From positions 3,224,001 to 3,288,000 of the forward strand of contig NZ_CP121194.1 of assembly GCF_039993895.1 (NCBI RefSeq): 64,000 nucleotides of DNA, in the 5' to 3' direction. Shown here piece after piece: positions 45,467-54,688 of this stretch. How positions within the stretch are numbered: position 1 is the stretch's first letter; every line of letters starts with the position of its first letter. The notes under the pieces are model-generated. The model was not told where the DNA came from, ran no database searches, and saw only the letters and a program-made list of their open reading frames with translations. This stretch comes from Edaphobacter paludis (GTDB lineage Bacteria; Acidobacteriota; Terriglobia; Terriglobales; Acidobacteriaceae). The position numbers were made by a program, and so were the translations under genes.

Positions 45467-46903
45467 ATGGCGACAGCAATTGTTGATAAGACAGGTGTGG
45501 CTTCCGAGTACAAGGTAGCCGACATTTCACTGGCAGAGTTTGGGCGTAAAGAGATCGATATCGCCGAGCAGGAGATGCCGGGCTTGATGTCGATTCGCAA
45601 CAAGTACGCCGCAAGCAAGCCGCTGGCAGGCGTTCGCGTGACCGGATCGCTGCATATGACCATCCAGACGGCTGTGCTGATTGAGACGATGGTGGCTCTC
45701 GGCGCGGATGTTCGTTGGGCGAGCTGCAATATCTTCTCGACGCAGGACCATGCGGCGGCGGCGATTGCTGCGGCAGGCGTTCCGGTGTTTGCGTGGAAGG
45801 GCGAGAGCCTCGAAGAATACTGGTGGTGTACCGATCAGGCGCTGCGGCATAAGGGTGGACTGGGCCCGCAGATCGTGATCGACGACGGCGGCGATGTGAC
45901 CCTGCTGATCCACAAGGGCGTGGAGTTGGAGAAGGGCGATGGCTGGGTCAATACTCCTTCCGGAAATCAGGAAGAGGGTGTCATCAAGGACCTGCTGAAG
46001 AAGATCCATGCCGAGGATGCGACCTACTTCCAGAAGTTGGCGAAGGAGTGGCGCGGCGTTGCCGAAGAGACGACGACCGGTGTTCACCGGCTGTACAAGA
46101 TGATGGAGCAGGGCAAGCTGCTGGTGCCTGCCATCAACGTGAATGATTCTGTCACCAAGAGCAAGTTCGACAACCTCTATGGTTGCCGCGAGTCGCTGGT
46201 GGATGGCATCAAGCGCGCGACCGACGTGATGGTTGCGGGCAAGACGGCCGTGATATGCGGCTATGGCGATGTGGGCAAAGGCTCTGCTGCTTCGCTGCGT
46301 GGGCTGGGCGCACGCGTGATTGTGACGGAGATCGATCCGATCAATGCGCTGCAGGCGGCGATGGAAGGCTATGAGGTCACGACGCTTGAAGAGACGCTGG
46401 GTCGCGGCGACATCTATGTGACCTGCACGGGCAATCTCGACATCATCACCTTCGAGCATATGCAGCAGATGAAGGACCAGGCGATTGTCTGCAACATCGG
46501 CCACTTCGACAACGAGATCCAGATGGACCAGTTGAACAGCGCGAAGGGCGTGACCAAGCTGAACATCAAGCCTCAGGTGGACAAGTACACGTTCCCCGAC
46601 GGCAACAGCATCTTTGTACTGGCTGAGGGACGGCTAGTGAACCTGGGCTGCGCGACGGGTCATCCGAGCTTTGTGATGAGCAACAGCTTCTCGAACCAGA
46701 CGCTGGCTGCGCTCGATCTTTGGAAGAATAAGGACACGTACAAGCCGGGCGTCTACATTCTGCCGAAGAAGCTGGACGAGGAAGTGGCGCGTCTGCATCT
46801 GGAAAAGATTGGCGTGAAGCTGACGACGCTTTCGCCGAAGCAGGCGGAGTATCTTGGGGTTTCTCCGGATGGTCCTTACAAGGCGGAGCAGTACCGGTAC
46901 TAA
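45467..46903 (+). CDS. ahcY: S-adenosylhomocysteine hydrolase
   Basis: NAD-dependent enzyme that splits S-adenosylhomocysteine into homocysteine and adenosine, removing the inhibitor of methyltransferases. 478 residues, full length with the bacterial insertion. The substrate-binding [20 protein letters not shown], the NAD motif [20 protein letters not shown], and the C-terminal YKAEQYRY are canonical. ATG at 45467 after GAGGTAACG. A strong terminator follows. No SAH riboswitch was recognisable upstream. Confidence 0.98.
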   Translation: MATAIVDKTGVASEYKVADISLAEFGRKEIDIAEQEMPGLMSIRNKYAASKPLAGVRVTGSLHMTIQTAVLIETMVALGADVRWASCNIFSTQDHAAAAIAAAGVPVFAWKGESLEEYWWCTDQALRHKGGLGPQIVIDDGGDVTLLIHKGVELEKGDGWVNTPSGNQEEGVIKDLLKKIHAEDATYFQKLAKEWRGVAEETTTGVHRLYKMMEQGKLLVPAINVNDSVTKSKFDNLYGCRESLVDGIKRATDVMVAGKTAVICGYGDVGKGSAASLRGLGARVIVTEIDPINALQAAMEGYEVTTLEETLGRGDIYVTCTGNLDIITFEHMQQMKDQAIVCNIGHFDNEIQMDQLNSAKGVTKLNIKPQVDKYTFPDGNSIFVLAEGRLVNLGCATGHPSFVMSNSFSNQTLAALDLWKNKDTYKPGVYILPKKLDEEVARLHLEKIGVKLTTLSPKQAEYLGVSPDGPYKAEQYRY

Positions 46904-46941
46904 AAATAAGCCACTGTTGTACTGGGATTGGAAGACCTCAC

Positions 46942-46985
46942 AAACAAAAGGCCGCAGAGAGATGACTCTGCGGCCTTTTTGTTTG
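46942..46985. terminator. Rho-independent terminator after ahcY
   Basis: AAACAAAAGGCCGCAGAG pairs with CTCTGCGGCCTTTTTGTTT across a 6-base loop. With A and T tracts on both flanks, it may serve the convergent gene at 47034 as well. Confidence 0.92.
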
Positions 46986-47033
46986 TGGGCTGAATGCTAG
47001 CTGGCGCTGGGGGTCGCAAGAGAAATGGTTGGG

Positions 47034-47360
47034 CTATTTCTTGGGTTTGCTGGCGATGATCTGATCCTTGATCTTGTTGTAGGTCGCCGGCGGAAGAATG
47101 CCTCGGCTTGTGAGCTGGTTTTTGGCGGTATAGGGACGACCGTCGATGATGCGCTTGGCGTAGGCATCGCCGATGCCCGGAAAGGCTTTCAGCTGGTCCG
47201 GAGTGGCGGTGTTGATGTCGAGTTTGTCTCCGGTGGTGGCGGTGCTGGTGGACGCGGACTTCGCCGTGGCCTTGGAGGACTTTTGGGCAGTTGCCATTAC
47301 CGGAGCAGACAAGAGGAGCGCCAGAGCGAGTGTGATGGGGGAGCGTAGGAATTTCAGCAT
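47034..47360 (-). CDS. Secreted helix-hairpin-helix (ComEA-like) protein
   Basis: A 108-residue protein with a signal peptide (MLKFLRSPITLALALLLSAPVMATA), a Ser/Thr/Lys-rich spacer, and a helix-hairpin-helix domain (LDINTATPDQLKAFPGIGDAYAKRIIDGRPY...). The domain matches ComEA-type DNA-binding proteins, which bind incoming DNA in the periplasm during natural transformation. No ComEC is nearby, and many short HhH proteins of this sort have unknown roles. I used the ATG at 47360, because the longer frame adds a non-signal N-terminus. Confidence 0.85.
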   Translation of the reverse strand: MLKFLRSPITLALALLLSAPVMATAQKSSKATAKSASTSTATTGDKLDINTATPDQLKAFPGIGDAYAKRIIDGRPYTAKNQLTSRGILPPATYNKIKDQIIASKPKK

Positions 47361-47518
47361 GCGGGTGAATCCTCCTGAGATGAATGCGTGCGATGCAAGG
47401 GTAGATGAGACGGCCTGGTTGGTCAAAGGAAATGCTGTGGTGTGGTCGGATACGGGATGCTGTGAAGACAAATTCATGCGGTATCTGAAAGACTGGTAGG
47501 GCAACCCCCGGGGGATGA

Positions 47519-49162
47519 ATGAAGACTTTGACTGCCTCTTTTGCGGGCGCACTGCTGGCGCTTGGATGGATAGGCCATGGTGTCGCGCAGATACGTCACA
47601 ACGATGCCAGAGCTACGGCCACGCCGATCAAACATGTAGTTGTGATCTTTGGCGAAAACATTTCGTTCGATCATTATTTTGGAACCTATCCCCTGGCATT
47701 GAATCCAGCAGGCGAGCCGGCGTTTCATGCGAAGCCAGATACGCCGACGGTGAATGGGTTGACGGAGACGCTGCTGGAGCATAATCCGAACTTCTTCAAT
47801 ACAAAAGTGAACGGAAAGGATGCGACCCAGCCATTTCGACTGTCGCGCGCGCAAGCGGCCACGGCAGACGAGAACCATGACTATACCGCCGAACAACGTG
47901 CCTTCCATTCCGGGTTGATGGATTCGTTTCCGAGGTACACAGGCATTCTGGGGTCGCCGAAGGTGAGGGAGCGGTTAGGCAGCGAAGGCGTCGCTGGAGG
48001 GGAGCAGTATGCCCACCAGACGAAGGGCCTGGTGATGGGCTACTTCGACGGCAATACGGTGACAGCAATGTGGAACTATGCGCAACGCTATGCCCTGAAT
48101 GACAACTCGTTCAACACTGTCTTCGGACCCTCGACGCCGGGAGCGATCAGCCTGATTTCAGGCCAGACGAATGGCATCACCGATAAGGTGAATGCCGGGA
48201 ATACAGTCATTGAAGGCGGCGACGGGACCTTTACGATGATCGGCGATGGCGATCCGCTTGGGGATATCTGCTCGACGACGTCGGGGGCATTGCTGCAGTT
48301 TAGCGGGAACAACATTGGACAGATGCTCTCGAAAAAAGGAGTGACGTGGGGATGGTTTGAGGGCGGCTTCGATCTGACGAAGACGAATCCCAATGGAACG
48401 ACGGGATGCCAGCGCAGTACGTACTCGCAGGTGGTGAAGGTGACGGACCATGACTATAGCCCTCACCATCAGCCCTTTCAGTACTACAAGGAGACGGCAA
48501 ATCTGAAGCATGTGCGGCCTGTATCGGTGCAGATGATTGGGCATGATGGCGATGCGGCGAATCATCAGTACGACACCGACGATTTCTTCGATGCGGTGAA
48601 GGCGGGAAACTTTCCGGCGGTGAGTTTTTTGAAGGCTCCCGCTTATCAGGATGGACATGCGGGCTACTCCGATCCGCTGGATGAGCAGGCGTTTGTGGTG
48701 AAGGTCATCAACTTTCTGGAGCAACAGCCGGAGTGGAAGAGTACAGCCGTGATTCTGGCGTATGACGACTCGGATGGCTGGTATGACCATCAGATGGGGC
48801 CGATTGTGAATCAGTCGACGACACGGGCCGATGCGCTGACCGGGCCGGGAGAGTGCGGCGATGGCGCAACTGCGTTGCCGGGGCCACGTACGGCTCATGC
48901 TCAGGGACGATGCGGGTATGGACCGCGGCTGCCTCTGCTGGTCGTGTCTCCTTATGCGAAGAAGAACTACGTAGACCATACTTTGACGGACCAGACTTCG
49001 GTGCTTCGCTTTATTGAAGACAACTGGCTGGGTGGCGAGCGCGTGGGCGGTGGTTCGTTCGATGCCATTGCCGGGCCGATAACAGGGATGTTTGATTTCA
49101 AGCATCCTGATGCGCGGCAATATATTTTGAACGACTCTACGGGAGTTGTGGTGAAGCAGTGA
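47519..49162 (+). CDS. Secreted phosphoesterase of the phospholipase C / acid phosphatase family
   Basis: A 547-residue exported protein (signal MKTLTASFAGALLALGWIGHGVA) of the phosphoesterase family PF04185, which includes bacterial phospholipase C and AcpA acid phosphatases. The metal/active-site opening VVVIFGENISFDHYFGTYP contains the conserved Glu-Asn pair; PAVSFLKAPAYQDGHAGYSDP and YDDSDGWYDHQMGP are further signatures. It likely releases phosphate from lipids or other esters outside the cell. The stop overlaps the GTG start of the multicopper oxidase gene, so both are translated from one transcript. Confidence 0.9.
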   Translation: MKTLTASFAGALLALGWIGHGVAQIRHNDARATATPIKHVVVIFGENISFDHYFGTYPLALNPAGEPAFHAKPDTPTVNGLTETLLEHNPNFFNTKVNGKDATQPFRLSRAQAATADENHDYTAEQRAFHSGLMDSFPRYTGILGSPKVRERLGSEGVAGGEQYAHQTKGLVMGYFDGNTVTAMWNYAQRYALNDNSFNTVFGPSTPGAISLISGQTNGITDKVNAGNTVIEGGDGTFTMIGDGDPLGDICSTTSGALLQFSGNNIGQMLSKKGVTWGWFEGGFDLTKTNPNGTTGCQRSTYSQVVKVTDHDYSPHHQPFQYYKETANLKHVRPVSVQMIGHDGDAANHQYDTDDFFDAVKAGNFPAVSFLKAPAYQDGHAGYSDPLDEQAFVVKVINFLEQQPEWKSTAVILAYDDSDGWYDHQMGPIVNQSTTRADALTGPGECGDGATALPGPRTAHAQGRCGYGPRLPLLVVSPYAKKNYVDHTLTDQTSVLRFIEDNWLGGERVGGGSFDAIAGPITGMFDFKHPDARQYILNDSTGVVVKQ

Positions 49163-50781
49163 CGATTACTCGCAGGAAGTTTCTGGAGCACGCCGGCGTT
49201 TTTGCAAGCGGCCTGCTGCTGACCGAGCCAGTCTCCGCGATGGCTCACAGAGACACTGCAATGAGCAACGCGGTGCTGGGACCAGGGGAGTTGACGCCGT
49301 TTGTGGATGCGCTTCCGTTGCAGCCGATTGCGAAGAGCATGGGGACGCGGGTGAACCCGGAGCATCCGAGCGAGCAGATTCCTTATTACAAGATCGCCAT
49401 GCGCGAGATGCATGTGAAGGTGCATCGCGATCTGCCTGCAACGCGGGTGTGGGGCTTTAATGACAGCTCGCCGGGGCCTGTATTTGAAACTCGCAGCGGA
49501 GAACCGCTTTTGGTGGAGTGGGCCAATGAGCTTCCGCTGAAGCATTTTTTGCCGATTGACTACACGCTTCCTGGAGCGGAGAAGAGCGTCCCCGAGGTGC
49601 GGAGCGTGGTTCATCTGCATGGCGGCAGAACGCCTCCTGATAGCGATGGCTATCCCGAGGACTGGTATGTTCCGGGGAAGTCCGCGGTCAACTTTTATCC
49701 GAACCAGCAGGACGCGGCGACACTGTTTTATCACGATCATGCGATGGGGATTAATCGACTGAACGTCTATGCGGGTTTGCAGGGGATGTTCTTGATTCGT
49801 GATGCGGTGGAGGACGCTCTGAATCTTCCGAGCGGCAAGTATGAGGTGCCGCTGGTAATCTACGACCGCTTTCTGCGCAAGGATGGGCAGCTTGAATATC
49901 CAGTGTCGGCCATACCGGGCAAGCCCTGGGTGCCGGAGGTGTTTGGCAATGTGGTGCTGGTGAATGGCAAGGCGATGCCTTATCTGGAAGTGGAGCCGCG
50001 AAAGTATCGGCTGCGAATTTTGAATGGATCGAATGCGCGGTTTTATCGGCTGTCATTTGACAATGGGCATGAGTTTCATATGATTGGATCCGATCAAGGC
50101 CTGCTGGAGAGTCCTTTGACTTTGCGGCGATTGCAGCTTGCTCCCGCAGAGCGGGCCGATGTGGTGGTGGACTTCAGCAAATGTGCAGGCAAGCGGATGC
50201 AGCTTGTGAGTGACTCGCTGCAGGTGATGCAGTTTCGTGTGGCTGCTCAAGGCGGGGCTGATACGAGTGCGCTGCCGATGAAGTTGCGTGCGGTCGAACG
50301 TATCAAAGAGACAACCGCAGTGAAGACGCGGCTGCTGACGCTGGATGAGCATCTGAATCTCGCCGATCAGTCGATGGACATGATGCTGAACAATACTCCG
50401 TGGCATATGCCGGTGACGGAGAAGCCTGTAATTGATACGACCGAGATCTGGGAGTTCGTAAATCTGACGGAGGATACGCATCCAATTCACCTTCATCTGG
50501 TGCGATTTCAGATTCTCGACCGGCAGAGAATTGATACGAATGCATTTTTCGATAACAGAACCGTGTCGTTCATGGGGAGCGTTGAACCGGCGAAAGGATC
50601 AGAGGCCGGATGGAAGGACACGGTGCGTGCCGATCCGGGGACGCTGACGCGAATTATCGTGCCGTTCAAGGGATATGCAGGGCGCTACGTGTGGCATTGC
50701 CATCTGCTGGAGCACGAGGACAACGAGATGATGCGGCCTTATGAAATTCTGGCTGCGGAGCCGCAGAAAGCAGGCAAATGA
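49159..50781 (+). CDS. Multicopper oxidase (CotA/bilirubin oxidase-like), Tat-type leader
   Basis: A 540-residue exported multicopper oxidase. It begins with GTG at 49159, overlapping the previous stop, and the leader TRRKFLEHAGVFASGLLL carries a twin-arginine motif. Copper sites are complete: HLHG (His152, His154), YHDH (His192, His194), HPIHLH near residue 441, and HCHLLEHEDNEM (His513-Cys514-His515, His519, axial Met524). It would oxidise phenolics or metal ions such as Cu(I) or Mn(II) with oxygen; the true substrate is not evident. The coupling with a phosphoesterase is unusual. Confidence 0.94.
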   Translation: MTITRRKFLEHAGVFASGLLLTEPVSAMAHRDTAMSNAVLGPGELTPFVDALPLQPIAKSMGTRVNPEHPSEQIPYYKIAMREMHVKVHRDLPATRVWGFNDSSPGPVFETRSGEPLLVEWANELPLKHFLPIDYTLPGAEKSVPEVRSVVHLHGGRTPPDSDGYPEDWYVPGKSAVNFYPNQQDAATLFYHDHAMGINRLNVYAGLQGMFLIRDAVEDALNLPSGKYEVPLVIYDRFLRKDGQLEYPVSAIPGKPWVPEVFGNVVLVNGKAMPYLEVEPRKYRLRILNGSNARFYRLSFDNGHEFHMIGSDQGLLESPLTLRRLQLAPAERADVVVDFSKCAGKRMQLVSDSLQVMQFRVAAQGGADTSALPMKLRAVERIKETTAVKTRLLTLDEHLNLADQSMDMMLNNTPWHMPVTEKPVIDTTEIWEFVNLTEDTHPIHLHLVRFQILDRQRIDTNAFFDNRTVSFMGSVEPAKGSEAGWKDTVRADPGTLTRIIVPFKGYAGRYVWHCHLLEHEDNEMMRPYEILAAEPQKAGK

Positions 50782-50810
50782 TTGACAAGCGACGGCATCG
50801 CAGCTACCTT
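50782..50810 (+). promoter_or_regulatory. Predicted promoter of the histidine operon
   Basis: TTGACA (50782-50787) and TACCTT (50805-50810) are 17 bases apart, directly after the multicopper oxidase stop. The predicted transcription start (about 50816-50819) coincides with the ATG of the leader peptide at 50819. Confidence 0.7.
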
Positions 50811-50818
50811 TAAACGTA

Positions 50819-50902
50819 ATGAGCGTTCGTCTCCAGCATCACGGCCATCACCATCATCATGCGCAAAGCGTGTTGGCGGCTGTGTCCGGTGTGGCGAAGT
50901 AA
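50819..50902 (+). CDS. hisL: Histidine operon leader peptide
   Basis: A 27-residue open frame starting MSVRLQ and then HHGHHHHH (7 His in 8 codons, 50837-50860), ending GVAK and TAA. It lies between the predicted his promoter and hisI and is followed by an intrinsic terminator, the architecture of his operon attenuation known from enteric bacteria. No ribosome binding site precedes the ATG. Because the predicted transcript begins at or within three bases of it, translation is probably leaderless. Starvation for His-tRNA would stall the ribosome at the His run and switch the downstream RNA structure. Confidence 0.85.
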   Translation: MSVRLQHHGHHHHHAQSVLAAVSGVAK

Positions 50903-50941
50903 CGAACGCATACTAAGGATTGGAAAGGCCCGCTAACGCGC
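50823..50941 (+). promoter_or_regulatory. his attenuator: nested leader hairpin and antiterminator
   Basis: Two exclusive folds are visible. Fold 1 nests three helices over the leader peptide: GCGTTCGT/ACGAACGC (50823-50830 with 50902-50909), GCCATCACC/GGTGTGGC (50844-50852 with 50888-50895, one bulge, over the His codons) and CATGC/GCGTG (50858-50862 with 50868-50872). Fold 2 is the antiterminator: GCGTGTTGGCGG (50868-50879) pairs over 12 positions (two G-U) with CCGCTAACGCGC (50930-50941), which removes the 5' arm of the terminator. A ribosome stalled on the His codons breaks fold 1 and favours fold 2. Confidence 0.72.
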
Positions 50942-50963
50942 ATATCGCGAGCGGGCCTTTTTT
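50924..50963 (+). terminator. his attenuator terminator
   Basis: AAAGGCCCGCT (50924-50934) pairs with AGCGGGCCTTT (50950-50960), with an inner CGCG/CGCG helix (50937-50940 with 50946-50949) and a T tract 50958-50963. It precedes the hisI start by about 60 bases. Confidence 0.9.
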
Positions 50964-51021
50964 GCTGCCCGTTTGCCCAATGGCATGTTGGATGGCCGAA
51001 GAGAGACTAAGGAGAAAGACG

Positions 51022-51360
51022 ATGGAAGCGGTAAAGATTGATTTTGCGAAGATGGATGGCCTGGTTCCGGGCATCGTGCAGGATGCGAAGACGGGCGAGA
51101 TGCTGATGCTCGGCTTTTTGAACGAAGTGAGCTATGCGAAGACGCTGGAGACAGGTTTTGTGACCTTCTGGAGCCGGACGCGGAGCAAGCTTTGGATGAA
51201 GGGCGAGACCAGCGGCAATCGGCTGAAGGTGATCTCGGCCGCAACGGATTGCGACAACGATGCTCTGCTCTTCAAGGTAGAGGTCGAGGGCGATGGGCTG
51301 GTGTGCCACGAGGGCACGGTGAGTTGCTTTACCAAAAATATTGAAACGGAGAAAGCGTAA
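51022..51360 (+). CDS. hisI: Phosphoribosyl-AMP cyclohydrolase
   Basis: Opens the purine ring of phosphoribosyl-AMP, the third step of histidine synthesis. 112 residues, single-function HisI without a HisE domain. The metal and catalytic residues are in DCDNDA (Asp76, Cys77, Asp78, Asp80) and the C-terminal CHEGTVSCF (Cys95, Cys102). ATG at 51022 after AAGGAG (51009-51014); the longer frame starting at 50920 would read through the attenuator terminator. It is the first structural gene of the operon and overlaps hisG by TAATG. Confidence 0.95.
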   Translation: MEAVKIDFAKMDGLVPGIVQDAKTGEMLMLGFLNEVSYAKTLETGFVTFWSRTRSKLWMKGETSGNRLKVISAATDCDNDALLFKVEVEGDGLVCHEGTVSCFTKNIETEKA

Positions 51361-52241
51361 TGTCTGGTGCGAAGAAGCTGAAGCTGGGGATTCCCAAGGG
51401 CAGTCTGCAGGATGCGACGATTGCGTTGTTTGAGCGAGCAGGTTGGAGAATCTTCGCGAATGGGCGGAGCTACTTCCCTTCTATCGACGATGCCGAGATT
51501 GAGTGCATGCTGGTGCGTGCTCAGGAGATGGCGCGCTATGTCGAGCATGGTGCGCTGGATGCTGGACTGACGGGCAACGATTGGGTTCTGGAGAATGAGA
51601 CGGATGTGGAATACGTCACCAGCCTGACCTACAGCAAGCAGAGCCGGCAGAAGGTAAAGTGGGTGCTCGCAGTTCCCGAAGACTCGCCTTTTCAGAAGCC
51701 TGAGGATTTGGCGGGCAAGATTATTGCTACCGAACTGGTTGAGTTTACGAAGCGATACTTTGCAAGCAAAAACATTCCCGTGAAGGTGGAGTTTAGCTGG
51801 GGCGCGACTGAGGTGAAGCCACCTACGCTGGCCGATGCGATTGTCGAAGTCACAGAAACAGGTAGCTCACTGCGGGCCAACCGGCTGCGGATTATCGAGA
51901 CGCTGATGGAGAGCGAGACGCAGTTGATCGCGAACAAAACCGCATACAAGGATGCCTGGAAGCGGGAGAAGATCGGCAACATTTCGCTGATGCTGAATGC
52001 TGCGATTGCGGCTCAAGGTCGTGTGGGGTTGATGCTGAATGCTCGCAAGGAAGCGCTGGATGCAGTGATTGGCGTGCTCCCGGCGTTGAATTCGCCGACG
52101 ATCTCACAGCTTAGCGATGAAGGATGGATTGCGCTGAATACGATTCTGGATGAGGCTGAGGTTCGGGATGTGATTCCGAAGCTGAAGGCCGCTGGCGCTA
52201 CTGGGATTGTGGAGTATCCGTTGAGCAAGGTTGTACTGTAA
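51360..52241 (+). CDS. hisG: ATP phosphoribosyltransferase, long form
   Basis: Catalyses the first committed step, joining ATP and PRPP. 293 residues, the long HisG form with a C-terminal regulatory ACT-like domain (about 215-293, [20 protein letters not shown]), so it needs no HisZ and should be inhibited by histidine. Catalytic-part signatures include [20 protein letters not shown] and [13 protein letters not shown]. It begins on the TAATG overlap with hisI. The gap to hisD is 60 bases and contains an inverted repeat (GGCTC/GAGCC) without a T tract. Confidence 0.97.
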   Translation: MSGAKKLKLGIPKGSLQDATIALFERAGWRIFANGRSYFPSIDDAEIECMLVRAQEMARYVEHGALDAGLTGNDWVLENETDVEYVTSLTYSKQSRQKVKWVLAVPEDSPFQKPEDLAGKIIATELVEFTKRYFASKNIPVKVEFSWGATEVKPPTLADAIVEVTETGSSLRANRLRIIETLMESETQLIANKTAYKDAWKREKIGNISLMLNAAIAAQGRVGLMLNARKEALDAVIGVLPALNSPTISQLSDEGWIALNTILDEAEVRDVIPKLKAAGATGIVEYPLSKVVL

Positions 52242-52301
52242 CGATGGCTTTTCACGCCTGGCTCTTGTTGAGAGCCGGGCGCTGGTATTCGGAGTTCATG
52301 G

Positions 52302-53561
52302 ATGAAGCTGGTACGAACATTTGGGCGGAGTAAGGCGGCGGCCGCCGCTCTGGTGGAGACACTGGAGCAGCGTGGAGCAGCAAACACGGCGAAGGTGGAA
52401 CCGGTGGTGCGGCGGATTCTTGCGGATGTTCGCAAGGGTGGCGATACCGGACTGCGAAAGTATGCTGCCAAGTTTGATGGATTGGCGAAGGGGCAAGCCC
52501 TGCTGGTCTCTCGTGAGGAGATGCATGTCGCCTGGGACGATACTGCTCCAGAGTTGCAGGCGGCGATGATGGTGGCGCGTGGCAATATCCTTGCATTCGC
52601 CGAGGCGCAGAAGCCGAAGGAGTGGACGATTGCTCCGGCAGAGGGCGTGAAGACAGGGCAGATTGTTCGGCCGCTGGGAAGTGTGGGTTGCTATGTGCCG
52701 GGAGGACGATACCCGCTGCCTTCGACGCTGCTGATGACAGTAACTCCGGCGCAGGTGGCGGGAGTGGAGCGAATTGTAGTGTGCTCACCCAAGCCGGCGC
52801 GGGAGACGATGGCTGCTGCATGGCTTGCCGGAGTGACTGAGTTTTATCGCGTGGGTGGCGCGCAGGCGATTGCGGCAATGGCCTTTGGGACAGAGACGAT
52901 TGGCCGCGTCGATAAGATTGTAGGACCGGGAAATCTATTTGTAACTGCGGCAAAGACAATTGTTTCGACGGAGTGCGGAATTGATATGCCCGCGGGGCCG
53001 ACTGAGATTGTGGTTACAAGCGAGACTGGAGATGCAGCGGGGATTGCAGCGGACCTGGTGGCGCAGGCGGAACATGATCCTGAAGCGTTGGCTATTTTGA
53101 TTACGAGCAGTGAAGCGCTGGCAAAGGATGTTGCCGCCGCGGTGAAGTTGCAGTCGGCAAAAAATGCGATTGCGAAGCAGTCGCTGGCAGCGCAAGGCTG
53201 CATATTTGTAACTGAATCGGTTGCAGAGGCGCGGGAGCTGACAAACCGCTTAGCTCCGGAACATCTGACTGTCGATGCAGCAGCGGATTTGAAATGGGTT
53301 CGCAATGCAGGGAGTGTCTTCGTGGGTGCCTATGCTCCGCAGTCAATGGGAGACTATGTCTCAGGGCCGAATCACGTGTTGCCCACTGGCCGCGTGGGGC
53401 GGCTGCGCGGAGGCTTGAGCGTGATGGATTTTGTAAAGGTGATTACCGTGCAGGAGTACACGCGCAAAGGGCTGCGGAAGATTGGCCCTCATGCGATTGC
53501 GCTGGCTGAGGCCGAGGGACTGGTCGGCCATGCGGAGAGTGTTCGAGTGAGGATGCGATGA
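52302..53561 (+). CDS. hisD: Histidinol dehydrogenase
   Basis: Zinc- and NAD-dependent enzyme for the last two oxidations, histidinol to histidine. 419 residues. Signatures seen: VGCYVPGGRYPLPSTLLMT, YRVGGAQAIAAMAFGT, the zinc/catalytic region DMPAGPTEIVV, QAEHDPEA, and GPNHVLPTGRVGRLRGGLS. ATG at 52302 (MKLVRTFGRS). The stop overlaps the hisC start by ATGA, indicating coupling. Confidence 0.97.
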   Translation: MKLVRTFGRSKAAAAALVETLEQRGAANTAKVEPVVRRILADVRKGGDTGLRKYAAKFDGLAKGQALLVSREEMHVAWDDTAPELQAAMMVARGNILAFAEAQKPKEWTIAPAEGVKTGQIVRPLGSVGCYVPGGRYPLPSTLLMTVTPAQVAGVERIVVCSPKPARETMAAAWLAGVTEFYRVGGAQAIAAMAFGTETIGRVDKIVGPGNLFVTAAKTIVSTECGIDMPAGPTEIVVTSETGDAAGIAADLVAQAEHDPEALAILITSSEALAKDVAAAVKLQSAKNAIAKQSLAAQGCIFVTESVAEARELTNRLAPEHLTVDAAADLKWVRNAGSVFVGAYAPQSMGDYVSGPNHVLPTGRVGRLRGGLSVMDFVKVITVQEYTRKGLRKIGPHAIALAEAEGLVGHAESVRVRMR

Positions 53562-54688
53562 GCGTTGTTACGGAAGTGAAGCCTCGCAAGGCAGTGTTGG
53601 GCATGCCGGAGTATCACCCACCGCTGGCGGGACGGGATGCGCTGCGACTGGACTTCAACGAGAACACCTTTGCGCCTTCGCCTAAGGTAATCGAGCGTCT
53701 GCGCGAGGTCACGGCAGAAGGATTGACGAAGTACCCCGAGCGCGAACCGGCGGAGCGGATTGCGGCAGCGCACTTTGGATTGAAGCCCGATGAGGTATTG
53801 CTGACCAATGGCGTGGACGAGGCTATCCACCTGGTGTGTTGTGCGTTTCTGGAAGAAGGCGACGAAGCTGTGATCTGCACGCCGGGCTTCTTCATGTACG
53901 ACGTGAGCGTTATGATGATGACGCCAAACCTGCGCAAGGTACAAGCAGATGAAACGCTACAATTTCCATTTGAAAAATTCGTTGCTGCTATTACAGAACG
54001 GACGAAACTGATTATTGTGTCATCTCCCAACAACCCTACCGGCGCCGTGGTGAGCCGTGAGCACCTGCTGGCAATTGCACGGGCCGCCCCACAAGCAGTC
54101 TTGATGGTGGATGAGGCCTACTACCACTTTCATGGTGAGACAACGATGGGAGACCTGTCGGCTGTACCAAACCTACTAGTGGCGCGGACGTTCTCGAAGG
54201 CCTACGGGCTGGCGAATCTGCGGATTGGCATGTTGGCTGGAAATGCCGCGCTGATGAAGTATGTGCGCAAGGTTAGTTCTCCTTACAACGTCAATGGCGT
54301 CGCTCTCGATTGCCTGACCGTAGCGCTGGCTGACGAAGACTACCTCGCATGGTACGTGGAGCAGGTGCGAGTGGGCCGGGAACGGATGATGCGCGGACTC
54401 GACGAATTGGGTGTTCCCTACTTTCCGAGTCACGCGAACTTTGTGCTGATGAAGATTGGGCCGAAGCATAAGGAACTGGTCGCGGCGATGCGTGCGCATG
54501 GCGTGCTGCTGCGCGACCGCTCAGCCGATCCGGGATGCAATGGTTCTGTGCGCATCACGATTGGGATCGAGGAGCATGTGCGGATAGGGCTCGCGGCCTT
54601 GCGGTCGTCACTCGAAGAGATTGGATGGAAGCCTGTTGAGGTAAATGTAGCTCAGCAGAGCAGCGATGGGGAGAGGGAGTTTGAGTAA
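53558..54688 (+). CDS. hisC: Histidinol-phosphate aminotransferase
   Basis: PLP-dependent class I/II aminotransferase converting imidazole-acetol phosphate to histidinol phosphate. 376 residues. [14 protein letters not shown] is the HisC substrate-recognition opening, [11 protein letters not shown] binds PLP phosphate, and Lys214 in [14 protein letters not shown] is the Schiff-base lysine. The ATGA overlap with hisD and the TAATG overlap with hisB tie it into the operon. Confidence 0.96.
   Translation: MSVVTEVKPRKAVLGMPEYHPPLAGRDALRLDFNENTFAPSPKVIERLREVTAEGLTKYPEREPAERIAAAHFGLKPDEVLLTNGVDEAIHLVCCAFLEEGDEAVICTPGFFMYDVSVMMMTPNLRKVQADETLQFPFEKFVAAITERTKLIIVSSPNNPTGAVVSREHLLAIARAAPQAVLMVDEAYYHFHGETTMGDLSAVPNLLVARTFSKAYGLANLRIGMLAGNAALMKYVRKVSSPYNVNGVALDCLTVALADEDYLAWYVEQVRVGRERMMRGLDELGVPYFPSHANFVLMKIGPKHKELVAAMRAHGVLLRDRSADPGCNGSVRITIGIEEHVRIGLAALRSSLEEIGWKPVEVNVAQQSSDGEREFE

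Noticed and set aside
50920..51021. Longer hisI frame starting at 50920
   Set aside because: It reads through the attenuator terminator. AAGGAG before the ATG at 51022 and the family N-terminus support the shorter gene.
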